Source: Paenibacillus sp. GP183 (GTDB taxonomy: Bacteria; Bacillota; Bacilli; Paenibacillales; NBRC-103111). From it: 64,000 nt of DNA. Positions within the stretch are counted from its first letter, which is position 1; each line of letters opens with the position of its first letter. Below the pieces are notes generated by a model. It saw nothing but the letters and a program-made list of their open reading frames with translations. It had not been told where the DNA came from and did no database searches. Made by a program: the position numbers and the translations under genes. The stretch lies in assembly GCF_900104695.1 (NCBI RefSeq), contig NZ_FNSW01000001.1, positions 2,294,001 to 2,358,000 on the forward strand, written 5' to 3'. Positions 24,439-32,642 of the stretch are shown one piece after another.

Positions 24439-24879
24439 ATGAAAAAACAGGTTTGGAGAATTTCAATAGTTATTATCATTGTCATTATCGGGGTATCAGT
24501 TTGGTTTGTTAAACAAATTCCAAAAATAAACGGCAAACCTGTCTACGACGTAACCATTTCTGACCCACAAGGCAAAAACGTAGTTGTCCATTGGTTGCCA
24601 AATTCCAATAAGAACTTCATTAATACATTATCGCGAGCCTTAGATCTTCAACAAAAACTGGAGCCGATTAATCAAAACCCAGCAAATTATTGGATTCATA
24701 CTCGCTTTAAGGATGGAAATGATGCCGATTTCCTACTCTGGCTTGAAAAAAATCAGCCGGCTTCCTTTGTTTCTGCTTTTAGGGGGCGTGATGGCATTAT
24801 GACATATGGAGGAATTCAATCTTCTTATCGAATTCCTGATACGATAAGAAATGAGTTATACGATTTAATTAAAAAATGA
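24439..24879 (+). CDS. Single-span membrane protein, 146 aa, inverted in the array
   Basis: Start at ATG 24439 (MKKQVWRISIVIIIVIIGVS) after CAGGAGAAAAAC. One N-terminal span is followed by an outer domain (PVYDVTISDPQGKNVVVHWL, then YWIHTRFKDGNDADFLLWLE). No family is recognised. It is read on the plus strand, against most neighbours, and lies between sites 25 and 26 with its own terminator, so it may be an inverted cassette. Confidence 0.72.
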   Translation: MKKQVWRISIVIIIVIIGVSVWFVKQIPKINGKPVYDVTISDPQGKNVVVHWLPNSNKNFINTLSRALDLQQKLEPINQNPANYWIHTRFKDGNDADFLLWLEKNQPASFVSAFRGRDGIMTYGGIQSSYRIPDTIRNELYDLIKK

Positions 24880-24908
24880 ACTCCATACAACCTATTTTAG
24901 GAGAAAAG

Positions 24909-24937
24909 GCTTGGCAACTTTGTGCTAAGTTTTTTTA
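24909..24937 (+). terminator. Intrinsic terminator
   Basis: Stem CTTGGCA/TGCTAAG (one G-T pair) with a six-base loop, followed by eight T. Confidence 0.8.
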
Positions 24938-24960
24938 CACCTTCTCTTTTTCATCTATAC

Positions 24961-25034
24961 TGCCCGTTAACGCAAAGACGGCTGCCCCCCGCGGCAGCCG
25001 TTTTGGTGTTGAACTATTGTAATCCGTTAGTTGA
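24961..25034 (-). repeat. Cassette site 26
   Basis: Left box TGCCCGTTAACGCAA at 24961; stem ACGGCTGCC/GGCAGCCGT; right box GAACTATTGTAATCCGTTAG then TTGAA. Confidence 0.9.
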
Positions 25035-25058
25035 ATACTCGAATGATTGTAAAGCGTA

Positions 25059-25418
25059 TTACTGGCTCAGCAAAATGATTTCTTTTGCCACCAGATTTAG
25101 TTGCTGTCCTTTCTCGATTTCCTTGATATTTTCTGACTGCATAAGAACGACCCTTATGTTAGATTCCAAAGGGAAGTCTGTTATCTTTAAGGTCGTTCCA
25201 TGTTCATCAAGGAACTTTGTATTATTGGTAACTTTAACGTTACAAAGGTAGCCAATACCGTTGATGTTTTTACCTTTTCCATTATTAACTTCGTCGGAAC
25301 AATTAATAATAAAGACGCCATCTTTAATTGAGTCGAGTTTTCCTTGGAACGTTTTTATAGAACCGCAACCAACCAATAAAAGACCAATCAAAGCGAACAG
25401 AATCAGAGGACGCCGCAA
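25059..25418 (-). CDS. Lipoprotein, possible DUF3221-like
   Basis: A 119-residue lipoprotein from TTG 25418 with AAAGGGGGAAAAGATA upstream. Signal MRRPLILFALIGLLLVGCGS, lipidated Cys18. The rest is OB-fold-like (GKLDSIKDGVFIINCSDEVN, ... VKVTNNTKFLDEHG, IRVVLMQSENIKEIEKGQQL), which suits the DUF3221/YobA style of small Bacillales lipoproteins. Function unknown. Single-gene cassette followed by site 26. Confidence 0.75.
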   Translation of the reverse strand: MRRPLILFALIGLLLVGCGSIKTFQGKLDSIKDGVFIINCSDEVNNGKGKNINGIGYLCNVKVTNNTKFLDEHGTTLKITDFPLESNIRVVLMQSENIKEIEKGQQLNLVAKEIILLSQ

Positions 25419-25479
25419 TATCTTTTCCCCCTTTCAACATAACAATATAGACGAAACAACGTTTGAATTGTTCCGCTAT

Positions 25480-25583
25480 TCTGTTAGTTCAGCAAGTAAA
25501 TGCTTTATGCCGAAGTTTGATGTTCGTGTCCGTCATAGTAAACAGGCAACTGCCTCATTCAACTATCGTTCTCCGTTAGCTTA
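25480..25583 (-). repeat. Cassette site 27
   Basis: Left half TTCTGTTAGTTCAGCAAG at about 25480; GGCAACTGCC piece; right box TTCAACTATCGTTCTCCGTT then AGC. Confidence 0.8.
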
Positions 25584-25622
25584 ATGGGAATATCGAATAT
25601 CTATTCCCTTTACTGTAATACG

Positions 25623-26444
25623 CTATATTGCTTTGCCAATCATTAGAGAATGATAGTTTATAACTTTTAGACCTTTGGGTGTAGCGTTTTTATAAAATAT
25701 TTCCTCTACGTCGTTTAGGCATTCACGCCAAACTATTTCCTTTAGTTTCTCGTTCTGACCAAAACATTTTTTGATTAATACATCCTCTGGACTCGACAGG
25801 TACTCAACTTCTTCGATAATCTGTATCTCTACCTTCTCTAAACTACTCTCGAAAAGTTTTCGCTCACACTCGATTTTTATAATTTCGACATGGTCATCAC
25901 GAAAAGGAGTATACAAACCAGGAAAGAGTTTCCTAAGTCCTCCATCAGTCCCGCCGTGATACAGTCCCATTGCAATTCCACCAGACTTAATAACTCTATG
26001 TCCTTCATCAATTCCTTTATGATATAACCAGGGTCCTTTTTTTGTGTATACCACATCAAAGTGATCGTCAGGAAACGGTAACTTTTGATCAGCATCTACA
26101 ACAATAAAGTTAATTGAGTCATTGGTGTTTCTTTTTTTTGCCGATGAAATAAAACCTTCAATTAGATCAATACCAATGACTTCTTTTACTTTGTGTGCGA
26201 ATGCAGTCGTGAATTCACCGTGACCACATCCAACATCTAGTACCCGAGAGCTATTACTAAGATATGAGGAGATCTTATTTGCAAATATCATTTCGGCTCT
26301 TGGTTCTTCAAATTCCGACTTCCAAGGATACTTGTACCCCCCGGTTTCTAAAGCTAAATTTGTATACCATATTGCAGTCTGAGGTGGAATCCATTCGGGG
26401 TGCTTCATCGGGTCAAATAGTAGCTTTGGGTTTCTTTCTGACAC
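25623..26444 (-). CDS. Class I SAM-dependent methyltransferase
   Basis: A 273-residue enzyme from GTG 26444 with GAAGGAGTTGGCCTGA before it. Motif I is VLDVGCGHGEFTTAFA near residue 68, motif II/acidic loop IGIDLIEGFI, and the post-motif NFIVVDADQKLPFPDDHFDV, followed by VVYTKKGPWLYHKGIDEGHR, all standard for UbiE/Methyltransf_11 enzymes. The C-terminal half is longer than the core. Substrate unknown. Single-gene cassette. Confidence 0.9.
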   Translation of the reverse strand: MSERNPKLLFDPMKHPEWIPPQTAIWYTNLALETGGYKYPWKSEFEEPRAEMIFANKISSYLSNSSRVLDVGCGHGEFTTAFAHKVKEVIGIDLIEGFISSAKKRNTNDSINFIVVDADQKLPFPDDHFDVVYTKKGPWLYHKGIDEGHRVIKSGGIAMGLYHGGTDGGLRKLFPGLYTPFRDDHVEIIKIECERKLFESSLEKVEIQIIEEVEYLSSPEDVLIKKCFGQNEKLKEIVWRECLNDVEEIFYKNATPKGLKVINYHSLMIGKAI

Positions 26445-26558
26445 TCAGGCCAACTCCTTCTCAAAATGGACGTTATAACTAAAACCATTCGTCAATCTTT
26501 CTGAAAACCCCTTTTTTTACTAAAAACTGGATAACTAGTTATTTGTGCTAAACTGCCC

Positions 26559-26635
26559 TGCCCGTTACTCCTTCAATAAACCAAAAAGAGGAGCTGCCCC
26601 AAGCAAGCTCCTCCACTATCGTTCTCCATTAGTTC
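26559..26635 (-). repeat. Cassette site 28
   Basis: Left box TGCCCGTTACTCCTTCAA at 26559; stem GAGGAGCT/AGCTCCTC; right box CACTATCGTTCTCCATTAG then TTCAG. Confidence 0.9.
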
Positions 26636-26740
26636 AGTTTACTCATGTGAGAAAGCGTTAGCGAACGTTTATTTCATAAGAAGTAACGTCTGCCGATGTC
26701 ACTCTTCCATAACCTCTCTCGATCACATGTTAAATTCCGA

Positions 26741-26905
26741 CTATTTTTTTAATGATTTCAATTCTTGTTTTAATTCTACAAGTTCGTTCTTTAACTCTTG
26801 TAAATGGGAGTTAAGATTTGAATCATTAATTGCACTACGGATGATCCAGAACAAAATAAGTGAACCAATTATAAAACCAAATACAGAAATTAGAATACCA
26901 AGCAT
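26741..26905 (-). CDS. Single-span membrane peptide with coiled coil, 54 aa
   Basis: Not obvious as an ORF because of its size: ATG 26905 opens MLGILISVFGFIIGSLILFW then IIRSA, followed by a heptad helix NSHLQELKNELVELKQELKS. GGGGGGAT lies upstream as ribosome site. It is the same design (N-terminal span, short coiled coil) as the proteins at 19785 and 37558, which suggests a common role at the membrane. It occupies the gene slot between sites 28 and 29. Confidence 0.72.
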   Translation of the reverse strand: MLGILISVFGFIIGSLILFWIIRSAINDSNLNSHLQELKNELVELKQELKSLKK

Positions 26906-26940
26906 TTTATCCCCCCTAATTACAGAAATCCTTTATTAAA

Positions 26941-26959
26941 CTATAGTTCTCCGTTAGTT
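26941..26959 (-). repeat. Right box of a cassette site
   Basis: CTATAGTTCTCCGTTAG then TTTAG; no left box or stem. It contains the stop codon of the DinB-like gene. Confidence 0.65.
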
Positions 26960-27456
26960 TAGCGGAGTTTCTTTTGATCTTTTATTTGTTGAATATGTCG
27001 TTGCTCGTGTAGATAAAGCAATTCAACCCATTGATCTAATGATAAGTCTTCAAACACTGGATGCTTAACAGCTATTTCCTCTAAAATGGACTTGTCTTCA
27101 ATCTTATTTAGAACACCCAATAAATTTATTCTTGAATCATTTAATTGTTGAATTATCTGAAGAACGTAAAAAGGTCCTTTACCTGGTTCAGAAATTTTTG
27201 GTGCACTAATAAACCTGGATCTATCTAATACTTGTTCAATCGGTTTACGAACTGTCTCAGCTCGTTTGTTTTGTTCAAGCCCGAAAAGAATTGCTTTAGT
27301 AAACAAAGTTTCCGTCTTCAATAAATGATGACAAATCTGGGCTATACTCCACTTATTTGTTTCAAATTTCCGATTGAATACTTCATCTGATACATGCGAA
27401 ATCTCAATTAATAATTGCTCTCTTGTAAAGTACAAATTATCTTCGAAATACTTCAT
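26959..27456 (-). CDS. DinB-family protein
   Basis: Start at ATG 27456 (MKYFEDNLYFTREQLLIEIS) behind GGGGGAGGACTTGAAT. The four-helix DinB/DUF1569 fold shows in its metal ligands: H in KWSIAQICHHLLKTETLF and the closing HEQRHIQQIKDQKK. This family includes metal-dependent thiol transferases such as bacillithiol S-transferases, so a role in detoxification is plausible. Its stop codon is part of the cassette site right arm. Confidence 0.88.
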   Translation of the reverse strand: MKYFEDNLYFTREQLLIEISHVSDEVFNRKFETNKWSIAQICHHLLKTETLFTKAILFGLEQNKRAETVRKPIEQVLDRSRFISAPKISEPGKGPFYVLQIIQQLNDSRINLLGVLNKIEDKSILEEIAVKHPVFEDLSLDQWVELLYLHEQRHIQQIKDQKKLR

Positions 27457-27591
27457 ATTCAAGTCCTCCCCCAAACTAATGGTACTTTCACCCAATATTA
27501 TATTACAAGGTATTATGACTTGGTACTAATTATTCATTTCCCAATAAATAAAACAACGGATCGACTAATGAGTGACGACTACCTCATATTT

Positions 27592-27614
27592 GTTGAACTA
27601 TCGTTTCCGTTAGC
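27592..27614 (-). repeat. Right box of a cassette site (empty slot)
   Basis: TTGAACTATCGTTTCCGTTA then GCG; the spacer here is one base shorter. It is followed at once by another stem and right box, with no gene between. Confidence 0.75.
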
Positions 27615-27680
27615 GTAGTAAATCATAGACATAAAAAAAAGAGCAACAGCACTTATAGTTGCTCCGCAATCGTTCTCCTA
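27609..27680 (-). repeat. Cassette site 31, sharing its left box with the previous site
   Basis: CGTTAGCG at 27608, stem GAGCAAC/GTTGCTC, end GCAATCGTTCTCCTAAG. It contains the stop codon of the methionine aminopeptidase gene. Confidence 0.8.
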
Positions 27681-28424
27681 AGCCACAGTCACGATGATGG
27701 GTTGATTCTTTGTAATAATTATGGTGTGCTCTTGTTGTGCCGCAAAGCTGCTGTCCGGTAGACATAAAGTCCACCCATCCGACTGCTCAACGACATAATC
27801 CGCACCCGTTGACAAAAAAGGCTCAATAGTAATAACCATCCCCTCTTTCAATACACGTTTATCGTGCTTGTTATAAACAGGAAGAATATCTGTTGGATTC
27901 TCATGTAAGGATTTCCCAATACCGTGACTGCACAAATTATTTATAACTTTATATCCTCCTTTTTCAGCTTCGGTTTGAATTATCCTGCCGATTTCGTTCA
28001 GTTTTACTCCATGTTTGAGTGAAGAAATAACCTTCATCATTGTATTGTGAGTATAGTTGCAGAGACGCGTTAAAGATGAATTGTATGGAGGCATTTGAAA
28101 AGAGTGTCCCGCATCCGCAAAATAGCCTCCACGTTCAGCGGAAACATCGATGTTTATAAGGTCGCCCGGCTGAATTTTTCGATTTCCCGGTATTCCGTGA
28201 GCAATTTCACGGTTAATGCTGATACACGTGTTGCCAGGAAAGTTTTTGGTTGTTTTTGGAGCAGACACTGCCCCACGGCTATTTAAAAATATTTCTCCGA
28301 TATTATCCAATTCCTTAGTCGTCATTCCGACACGTGTGTGACGCTTCATTTCACTTATTGTCAACGCAACGATTTTACCGATTTCCGTAAGACCATCAAT
28401 ATCTTTCTGGGAACCAATTGTCAT
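27678..28424 (-). CDS. map: Type I methionine aminopeptidase
   Basis: A 248-residue enzyme of full usual length. Metal ligands are in place: D in INIDVSAERGGYFADAGHSF (two Asp), H in CSHGIGKSLHENP, E in VITIEPFLS and E in AAQQEHTIII. It removes the start methionine from new proteins. A chromosomal copy is normally present in the ribosomal operon, so this is an accessory copy carried in a cassette; such copies can give tolerance to inhibitors. Start ATG follows AAAGGAGGTCTTTCT. The stop codon is inside cassette site 31. Confidence 0.92.
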   Translation of the reverse strand: MTIGSQKDIDGLTEIGKIVALTISEMKRHTRVGMTTKELDNIGEIFLNSRGAVSAPKTTKNFPGNTCISINREIAHGIPGNRKIQPGDLINIDVSAERGGYFADAGHSFQMPPYNSSLTRLCNYTHNTMMKVISSLKHGVKLNEIGRIIQTEAEKGGYKVINNLCSHGIGKSLHENPTDILPVYNKHDKRVLKEGMVITIEPFLSTGADYVVEQSDGWTLCLPDSSFAAQQEHTIIITKNQPIIVTVA

Positions 28425-28477
28425 AGAAAGACCTCCTTTTTTTTACACATTTATTTTATCACACTATTCCACTATAC

Positions 28478-28560
28478 TGCCCGTTAGCACAGCAGGCCAC
28501 CGAGTTTATCACCGGCAGCCTGCTTGATCTTTGTTATGGAGCTATCGTGTTCCGTTAGCA
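28478..28560 (-). repeat. Cassette site 32 (long AGCAGG type)
   Basis: Left box TGCCCGTTAGCACAGCAGGC at 28478; stem GCAGGC/GCCTGC; right box GCTATCGTGTTCCGTTAG. Confidence 0.9.
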
Positions 28561-28591
28561 AATGCATGATTGTATGAAATGCATACAACCT

Positions 28592-28933
28592 TTATAGGAC
28601 TTCAAACAATTCATAGATCCTATTTTTTCCTACTACGGTTCCCTTGCCGATTGCTTGAATTTTATTTAGCCAAGCATACCGTTCATCACTCGTTTCAAAG
28701 TAGGGAGCGATATAAACAGGAGCATCGATTCCCTCATTCACTAGGGTGAAATCACGACGACCATGATAATGAACATAGATTAAGGCACCATCGTGTGTTT
28801 CTACTGTATAACGTATATCAATTTGTCCAGTTCGATCCGGTGTTATTACAAGCCAATCAGCGGCTACGACATTTTTCATTTTTTTAGCCTGAAATCGCTC
28901 TCCAGTGATGATTACGTCCATTAATTCTACCAT
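28592..28933 (-). CDS. DUF3237-family protein, N-terminally truncated
   Basis: 113 residues from ATG 28933. The sequence (DWLVITPDRTGQIDIRYTVE, THDGALIYVHYHGRRDF) fits DUF3237 proteins, whose N-terminal strand normally contains '(P)DLG-TP-GRR'. That motif is present upstream in the same frame (QPVDLGITPVGRR) but has no start codon before a stop, so the gene has lost its true start where the second repeat family begins. Probably non-functional or expressed from the internal ATG. Confidence 0.75.
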   Translation of the reverse strand: MVELMDVIITGERFQAKKMKNVVAADWLVITPDRTGQIDIRYTVETHDGALIYVHYHGRRDFTLVNEGIDAPVYIAPYFETSDERYAWLNKIQAIGKGTVVGKNRIYELFEVL

Positions 28934-28959
28934 AACCCGACGACCTACGGGTGTTATTC

Positions 28960-29190
28960 CTAAATCTACAGGTTGACCGCGTTTATGAAACGGTTCCGTG
29001 ACTGTTTCTCGCCGATGTCATATCCGCAGCCGCTGCTACTCGTCGTCAACAACGTAAAGTCCACGTACAGCAATCCTTTATCACGTTAAAGCACGTCAGT
29101 TAATGGGGTCGAGGTTTCGTGGGGATGACGGTCGCTGACGTAACATTTGCATCAAAATATAACCCACTCTCTGCTGAAGAGAATGGTCTA
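28960..29190. repeat. Member of second repeat family, diverged
   Basis: No gene. Contains GTGGGGATGACGGTCGCTGA and ATATCCGCAGCCGCTGC, shared in part with copies near 32860 and 34070. Higher GC than the surrounding DNA. Confidence 0.5.
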
Positions 29191-29199
29191 ACGTCACTT

Positions 29200-29931
29200 T
29201 TATTCTTTGCGGGATGTAAAATGAAAGTAACTTAATTTTTTTTCAGTAAATTCAACTGCATTTCTCCCCAATAAAAAAACTACCCATCCTATCATAGCTC
29301 CTAAAGTTCGCAACATAACATTGTCAGTCGATGCAATACCGATGCCTGAGAGATATTTGGCTGCCTCTATAAATATAGTAATAACCATTGCCGCGATAAT
29401 GACAGCTTTCCAACCCTGGAATTTCCGAAATAACGCTGGAAGCAAAAATCCTAATGGTATGAAAAGTAGCACATTCCCAAACGTATTTTCGAACCAAATG
29501 TTAAAGTTATAGTGATCACGATTTACGATATAATTCAGGGTTTTATTCATTGGTATCAGATCAAGTCCTCTAAAATGATAAAAAGCCTTTGACGTCGTAA
29601 GAACGCCATGTGGCATAATAATTAAAGTTCCAATAAAATTCACTTTGCATAAATACAAGCTGTATATTATCAGTGCAATCCAAAATAAAATACGCAAAGT
29701 AAATCCTAAGGGATGCATAGAACGCTGCAGTTCCTTACTTATAACCCCACTATTCCCGAAATCACGAATCGCGTTTTTTGCTGCATCATCCACATCACAG
29801 CCTTTTTCCATATATGCTTTTGTAGATAGCGTAAGATGATCGCGTATTTCATCCAACAATTCCAACCTTTCCGCTTCGTTTAACTTCATTTTACGCAAAA
29901 GATCGTTAAGATAGATATCAATTCGCTCCAT
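29200..29931 (-). CDS. HAAS-VanZ membrane protein
   Basis: Start at ATG 29931, which overlaps the PadR stop as TAATG. The N-terminal 80 residues are a HAAS/permease-prefix domain (YLNDLLRKMKLNEAERLELL then DEIRDHL), the usual partner of PadR regulators. The rest is a VanZ-like domain with four spans and the motif NTFGNVLLFIPLGFLLP. VanZ-like proteins affect cell-envelope antibiotics such as teicoplanin. PadR and this gene form a two-gene cassette, probably regulator plus its membrane target. Confidence 0.88.
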   Translation of the reverse strand: MERIDIYLNDLLRKMKLNEAERLELLDEIRDHLTLSTKAYMEKGCDVDDAAKNAIRDFGNSGVISKELQRSMHPLGFTLRILFWIALIIYSLYLCKVNFIGTLIIMPHGVLTTSKAFYHFRGLDLIPMNKTLNYIVNRDHYNFNIWFENTFGNVLLFIPLGFLLPALFRKFQGWKAVIIAAMVITIFIEAAKYLSGIGIASTDNVMLRTLGAMIGWVVFLLGRNAVEFTEKKLSYFHFTSRKE

Positions 29932-30254
29932 TATACGCCTCCCGTACATATTTGGATAAGTAAGTTAACCTGTTGCCATTCATTGATTTGATTTGCAAGT
30001 TGTGCTCGCCCTTGTTCCGTGATACTGTAATATTTCCTTCTTCCTCCACCGTCCGAATCTCCCCAGTAAGAACTGACAAACCCTTTCCGTTCGAGTCTTT
30101 TAAGGGCAGGATAAAGGGTCCCTTCGCTCATTTGGTAAGTGTCTTTACTTTTATGTTTGAGTGATTGTACAATTTCATACCCATATTTGTCTGTTGTACC
30201 AACTTCTGATAGTAAAAGAATATCAATACTGCCCTTCATTAGTTCTTTGTCCAA
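29931..30254 (-). CDS. PadR-family transcriptional regulator
   Basis: Starts at TTG 30254 (LDKELMKGSIDILLLSEVG) after GGAGGTGATTAGC; the frame to 30338 is spurious. The winged helix carries the family signature: YGYEIVQSLKHKS, then MSEGTLYPALKRLERKGFVS and RRKYYSITEQGRAQL. It binds DNA as a dimer and most likely represses its own operon with the HAAS-VanZ gene, translationally coupled through TAATG. An AT-rich promoter region with ATATTGTAACACTATATACA lies just upstream. Confidence 0.9.
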   Translation of the reverse strand: MDKELMKGSIDILLLSEVGTTDKYGYEIVQSLKHKSKDTYQMSEGTLYPALKRLERKGFVSSYWGDSDGGGRRKYYSITEQGRAQLANQINEWQQVNLLIQICTGGV

Positions 30255-30419
30255 GCTAATCACCTCCAACTTATTTATATATTGTAACACTATATACATC
30301 GTATAACAAGATAATTGAGATACTATTACCTTTTCCAATGTGCAGGAGAAAATGTGATTTTATCCGCCTTACGACAAGCTCCCACTATTCCTGCCCTGTT
30401 AAATTAATGACAAATTCAA

Positions 30420-30590
30420 CAACTGGCGGCGAACCGACCAATTCTTCGCTAACGGTTGCTAACACATGCTGCAGCCGCGGTAGCATACGCCGAGTTATCG
30501 TCATCACACATTTAGCATACGTTTTCACGGACAAAAAAAACGGCTGCCGTTGTAACCGCTATTCGCCGCTATCGTACCCGTTTAGTTGAA
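30420..30590 (-). repeat. Long composite cassette site
   Basis: Extra modules (GCTAACGGTTGCTAACACAT, GCAGCCGCGGTAGCATACGC, GAGTTATCGTCATCACACAT) precede a stem AAACGGCTGCCG and right box CGCTATCGTACCCGTTTAG. Near copies at 34130 and 35700. Confidence 0.75.
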
Positions 30591-30955
30591 TCGGCGGTTG
30601 ATTCTGTAATTCTGAGGTGTCTTTTAAGTTCCTTAAATGGAGTAGCATAGGAGTCATCATATTTCTTAATGTGTATTTTTAACAAAGACCAATTTCTTTC
30701 GAGGAATGGATGTATTTGAGTGGTATTAGCAATATTATAAAGTTCAATCAAGAAATAAAGGGTTTCCCAAATCAAAAAGTCATCATCTAACTTAAATAAC
30801 ATCTCAATGACATTTGGAATGTAGTTAAACGCTTCTTCAGAGGACATGTCCTTAGTAATTGATTCAAAAGAATTACTAAAATACCACTCGTCATTATCTA
30901 ATTTGTCTTCCCAGTCAAAATATATGTCTAATAAGCTTTTATCCGTTTTAATCAC
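30569..30955 (-). CDS. Hypothetical cytosolic helical protein, 128 aa
   Basis: Starts at GTG 30955 behind GGGAC. The protein is acidic and helical (IPNVIEMLFKLDDDFLIWET then LYFLIELYNI), in the style of immunity or HEAT-like proteins. Its final residues (ADSTKRVR) are encoded by the cassette site: an extra A in the right arm (CAACTAAACGG) shifts the usual stop and the frame ends at the inner-arm TAG. No family recognised. Confidence 0.65.
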   Translation of the reverse strand: MIKTDKSLLDIYFDWEDKLDNDEWYFSNSFESITKDMSSEEAFNYIPNVIEMLFKLDDDFLIWETLYFLIELYNIANTTQIHPFLERNWSLLKIHIKKYDDSYATPFKELKRHLRITESTADSTKRVR

Positions 30956-31008
30956 GTCCCAAAGTGAAATTTAGCTATATATACTTTATCATATTTTCTT
31001 TAATTAAC

Positions 31009-31026
31009 CTGCATGTTAGCTTAATT
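31009..31026 (-). repeat. Left box of a cassette site
   Basis: CTGCATGTTAGCTTAATT resembles the left box; the second repeat family starts soon after, so this is a junction. Confidence 0.45.
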
Positions 31027-31079
31027 ACAAAATCAAATTGAACTTGCACCACGGCTTAAAAGCAGAATATTTCGCATCA

Positions 31080-31260
31080 GATCCTCGCATATAAACGGCG
31101 GCGAAACGTCCAATTCACGCGACCACGGACTTGGGCACGTTAGCTTGTGTTAGGATCGTTGATCCGGCTGCGGCATAACGCATTATATCGTCCAACAAGA
31201 CGGGTGTGACGCTACCAAATCGTTCGGTGACATGGGTCAACGTTAGGGGATCTGAACGCG
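31080..31260. repeat. Second repeat family, copy 1
   Basis: About 180 bases nearly identical in their first 90 to 32643-32730: ATCCTCGCATATAA then GGCGGCGAAACGT, TTGGGCACGTTAGCTTGTGT and GATCGTTGATCCGGCTGCGG. Ends GGGTCAACGTTAGGGGATCT. No gene inside. Confidence 0.85.
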
Positions 31261-31416
31261 GGCATGAATAAGTTAGAAACGATTGCACGTCATTGCCGCT
31301 ATATGCCTCGCATTGTAGTGACGGGCAGCAGAATAAAGTACTATAAGTAAACTTGCAACAAATTGACTAATCTTTACGTTTAAGAAGGCACAATGCAGAA
31401 TAAGGATGGGTCGATA

Positions 31417-32511
31417 ATGAAAAGGATTAAGATTGCGGGTATTATCACGATAGGGCTTATAATTATTGGATTCGCAATCATAAATTGGCATAATTCATCT
31501 GTTCAACCTGACACTGTGCTAATTAGTCGAGATCGACCTATTACAACAATCGCAGAGCCTGTAATTTTAAGTGATGCGTCGGTTGTTAAAGACCTCTACA
31601 ATGATTTGCTTTCTATTCGTCAAATGTTTCCTGAAGGTGGCGTTAATTGTCCTAACGATACGGGCATCGTTTATCACCTATCTTTCCAAAAAGGAGAAAA
31701 AAAGGTGCTTGAAGTAGATGCAAGAGCAAGTGGGTGCCAAGGAATTAAATTTTCAAACGGCAAAGTTGTAAGGTCGTCAAGCGATGTAAAGGGACATGCC
31801 TTTTGGTTAAAGTTAGGGGAAACGCTTGGATTGTCGGATAAGGAACTTGCGGGTTACACTTATGCTTCAGAGTTGCCCGTTGTAAAAGTAAGCGACATCC
31901 AATCTCTCCAATACGAAATTGTAATGTTCAAAGAGAATAACCCCGCACCACTCTTACCAAGCAATGCAAAAGATAAAGTCATTATCGAAAAAATCACAAG
32001 TTGGATGGGTCAAGCCAAGTCGGAAGGATTTGATAATCAAGTACCAACTCAGTCAATTCCACCTAATTTTTTAACAATCAAACTTACAAACGGATCTGAG
32101 TACAGATTATCCCCAGGCAGTAATGATATCGTGTATGTTCAAATCTTGGATCCAAATAAAACACTCCGTCTGCGTTCTCCTGAACTCAATACATGGTTGT
32201 GGACTGGCAGGGAAAAAGACGTATCAGAAACTGCTGTTGGAGAATCGGCTTCATGTGAACAACCACCTAAAGTTTTGAATTGGAATGGAGAAAGTTATCA
32301 AACTCAAGGTCCCGACACCGCCTTCGAACCCGGGATGAAATTAAGTTATGTAAAATGTGATAAAGGAAAGTTTACAATTGGAGATGGGGATGATGGTCCC
32401 GATCATACAGTAGTGGTATTTAGTAATGGAGATCCCAGAACGAATAATGACCTAGTTTTCTCAGGGAAATGGGGACTAGTATTATATTCAAAAGTCCAAG
32501 GAAAACGATAG
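31417..32511 (+). CDS. Membrane-anchored protein of unknown function, 364 aa
   Basis: Start at ATG 31417 (MKRIKIAGIITIGLIIIGFA) after AAGGATGGGTCGATA. One N-terminal span, then an outer region with two similar halves: each has a beta segment followed by PNFLTIKLTNGSEYRL- or IVYHLSFQKGEKKV-like text. It includes the Cys-containing phrases GGVNCPNDTG and SASCEQPPKV. No family assigned. It is on the plus strand and flanked by second-family repeats instead of a normal cassette site at its 3' end; a partial site (TCGTATCCGTTAATTG) sits at 32583. Confidence 0.72.
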   Translation: MKRIKIAGIITIGLIIIGFAIINWHNSSVQPDTVLISRDRPITTIAEPVILSDASVVKDLYNDLLSIRQMFPEGGVNCPNDTGIVYHLSFQKGEKKVLEVDARASGCQGIKFSNGKVVRSSSDVKGHAFWLKLGETLGLSDKELAGYTYASELPVVKVSDIQSLQYEIVMFKENNPAPLLPSNAKDKVIIEKITSWMGQAKSEGFDNQVPTQSIPPNFLTIKLTNGSEYRLSPGSNDIVYVQILDPNKTLRLRSPELNTWLWTGREKDVSETAVGESASCEQPPKVLNWNGESYQTQGPDTAFEPGMKLSYVKCDKGKFTIGDGDDGPDHTVVVFSNGDPRTNNDLVFSGKWGLVLYSKVQGKR

Positions 32512-32582
32512 TGCTCAAGTATTTCCCAAAATCGACTTCATAAAGGCACGACTGAAAGCCGAGAGACGACTTGAACTATGTG

Positions 32583-32616
32583 GTCGTCGTATCCGTTAAT
32601 TGACCTGACCGTTAGT
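32583..32616 (-). repeat. Right-box piece of a cassette site
   Basis: GTCGTATCCGTTAATTGACC and a second CGTTAG just after, on the 3' side of a plus-strand gene. Confidence 0.5.
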
Positions 32617-32642
32617 AGATCACTGTAAGCAGCATCAGTATG

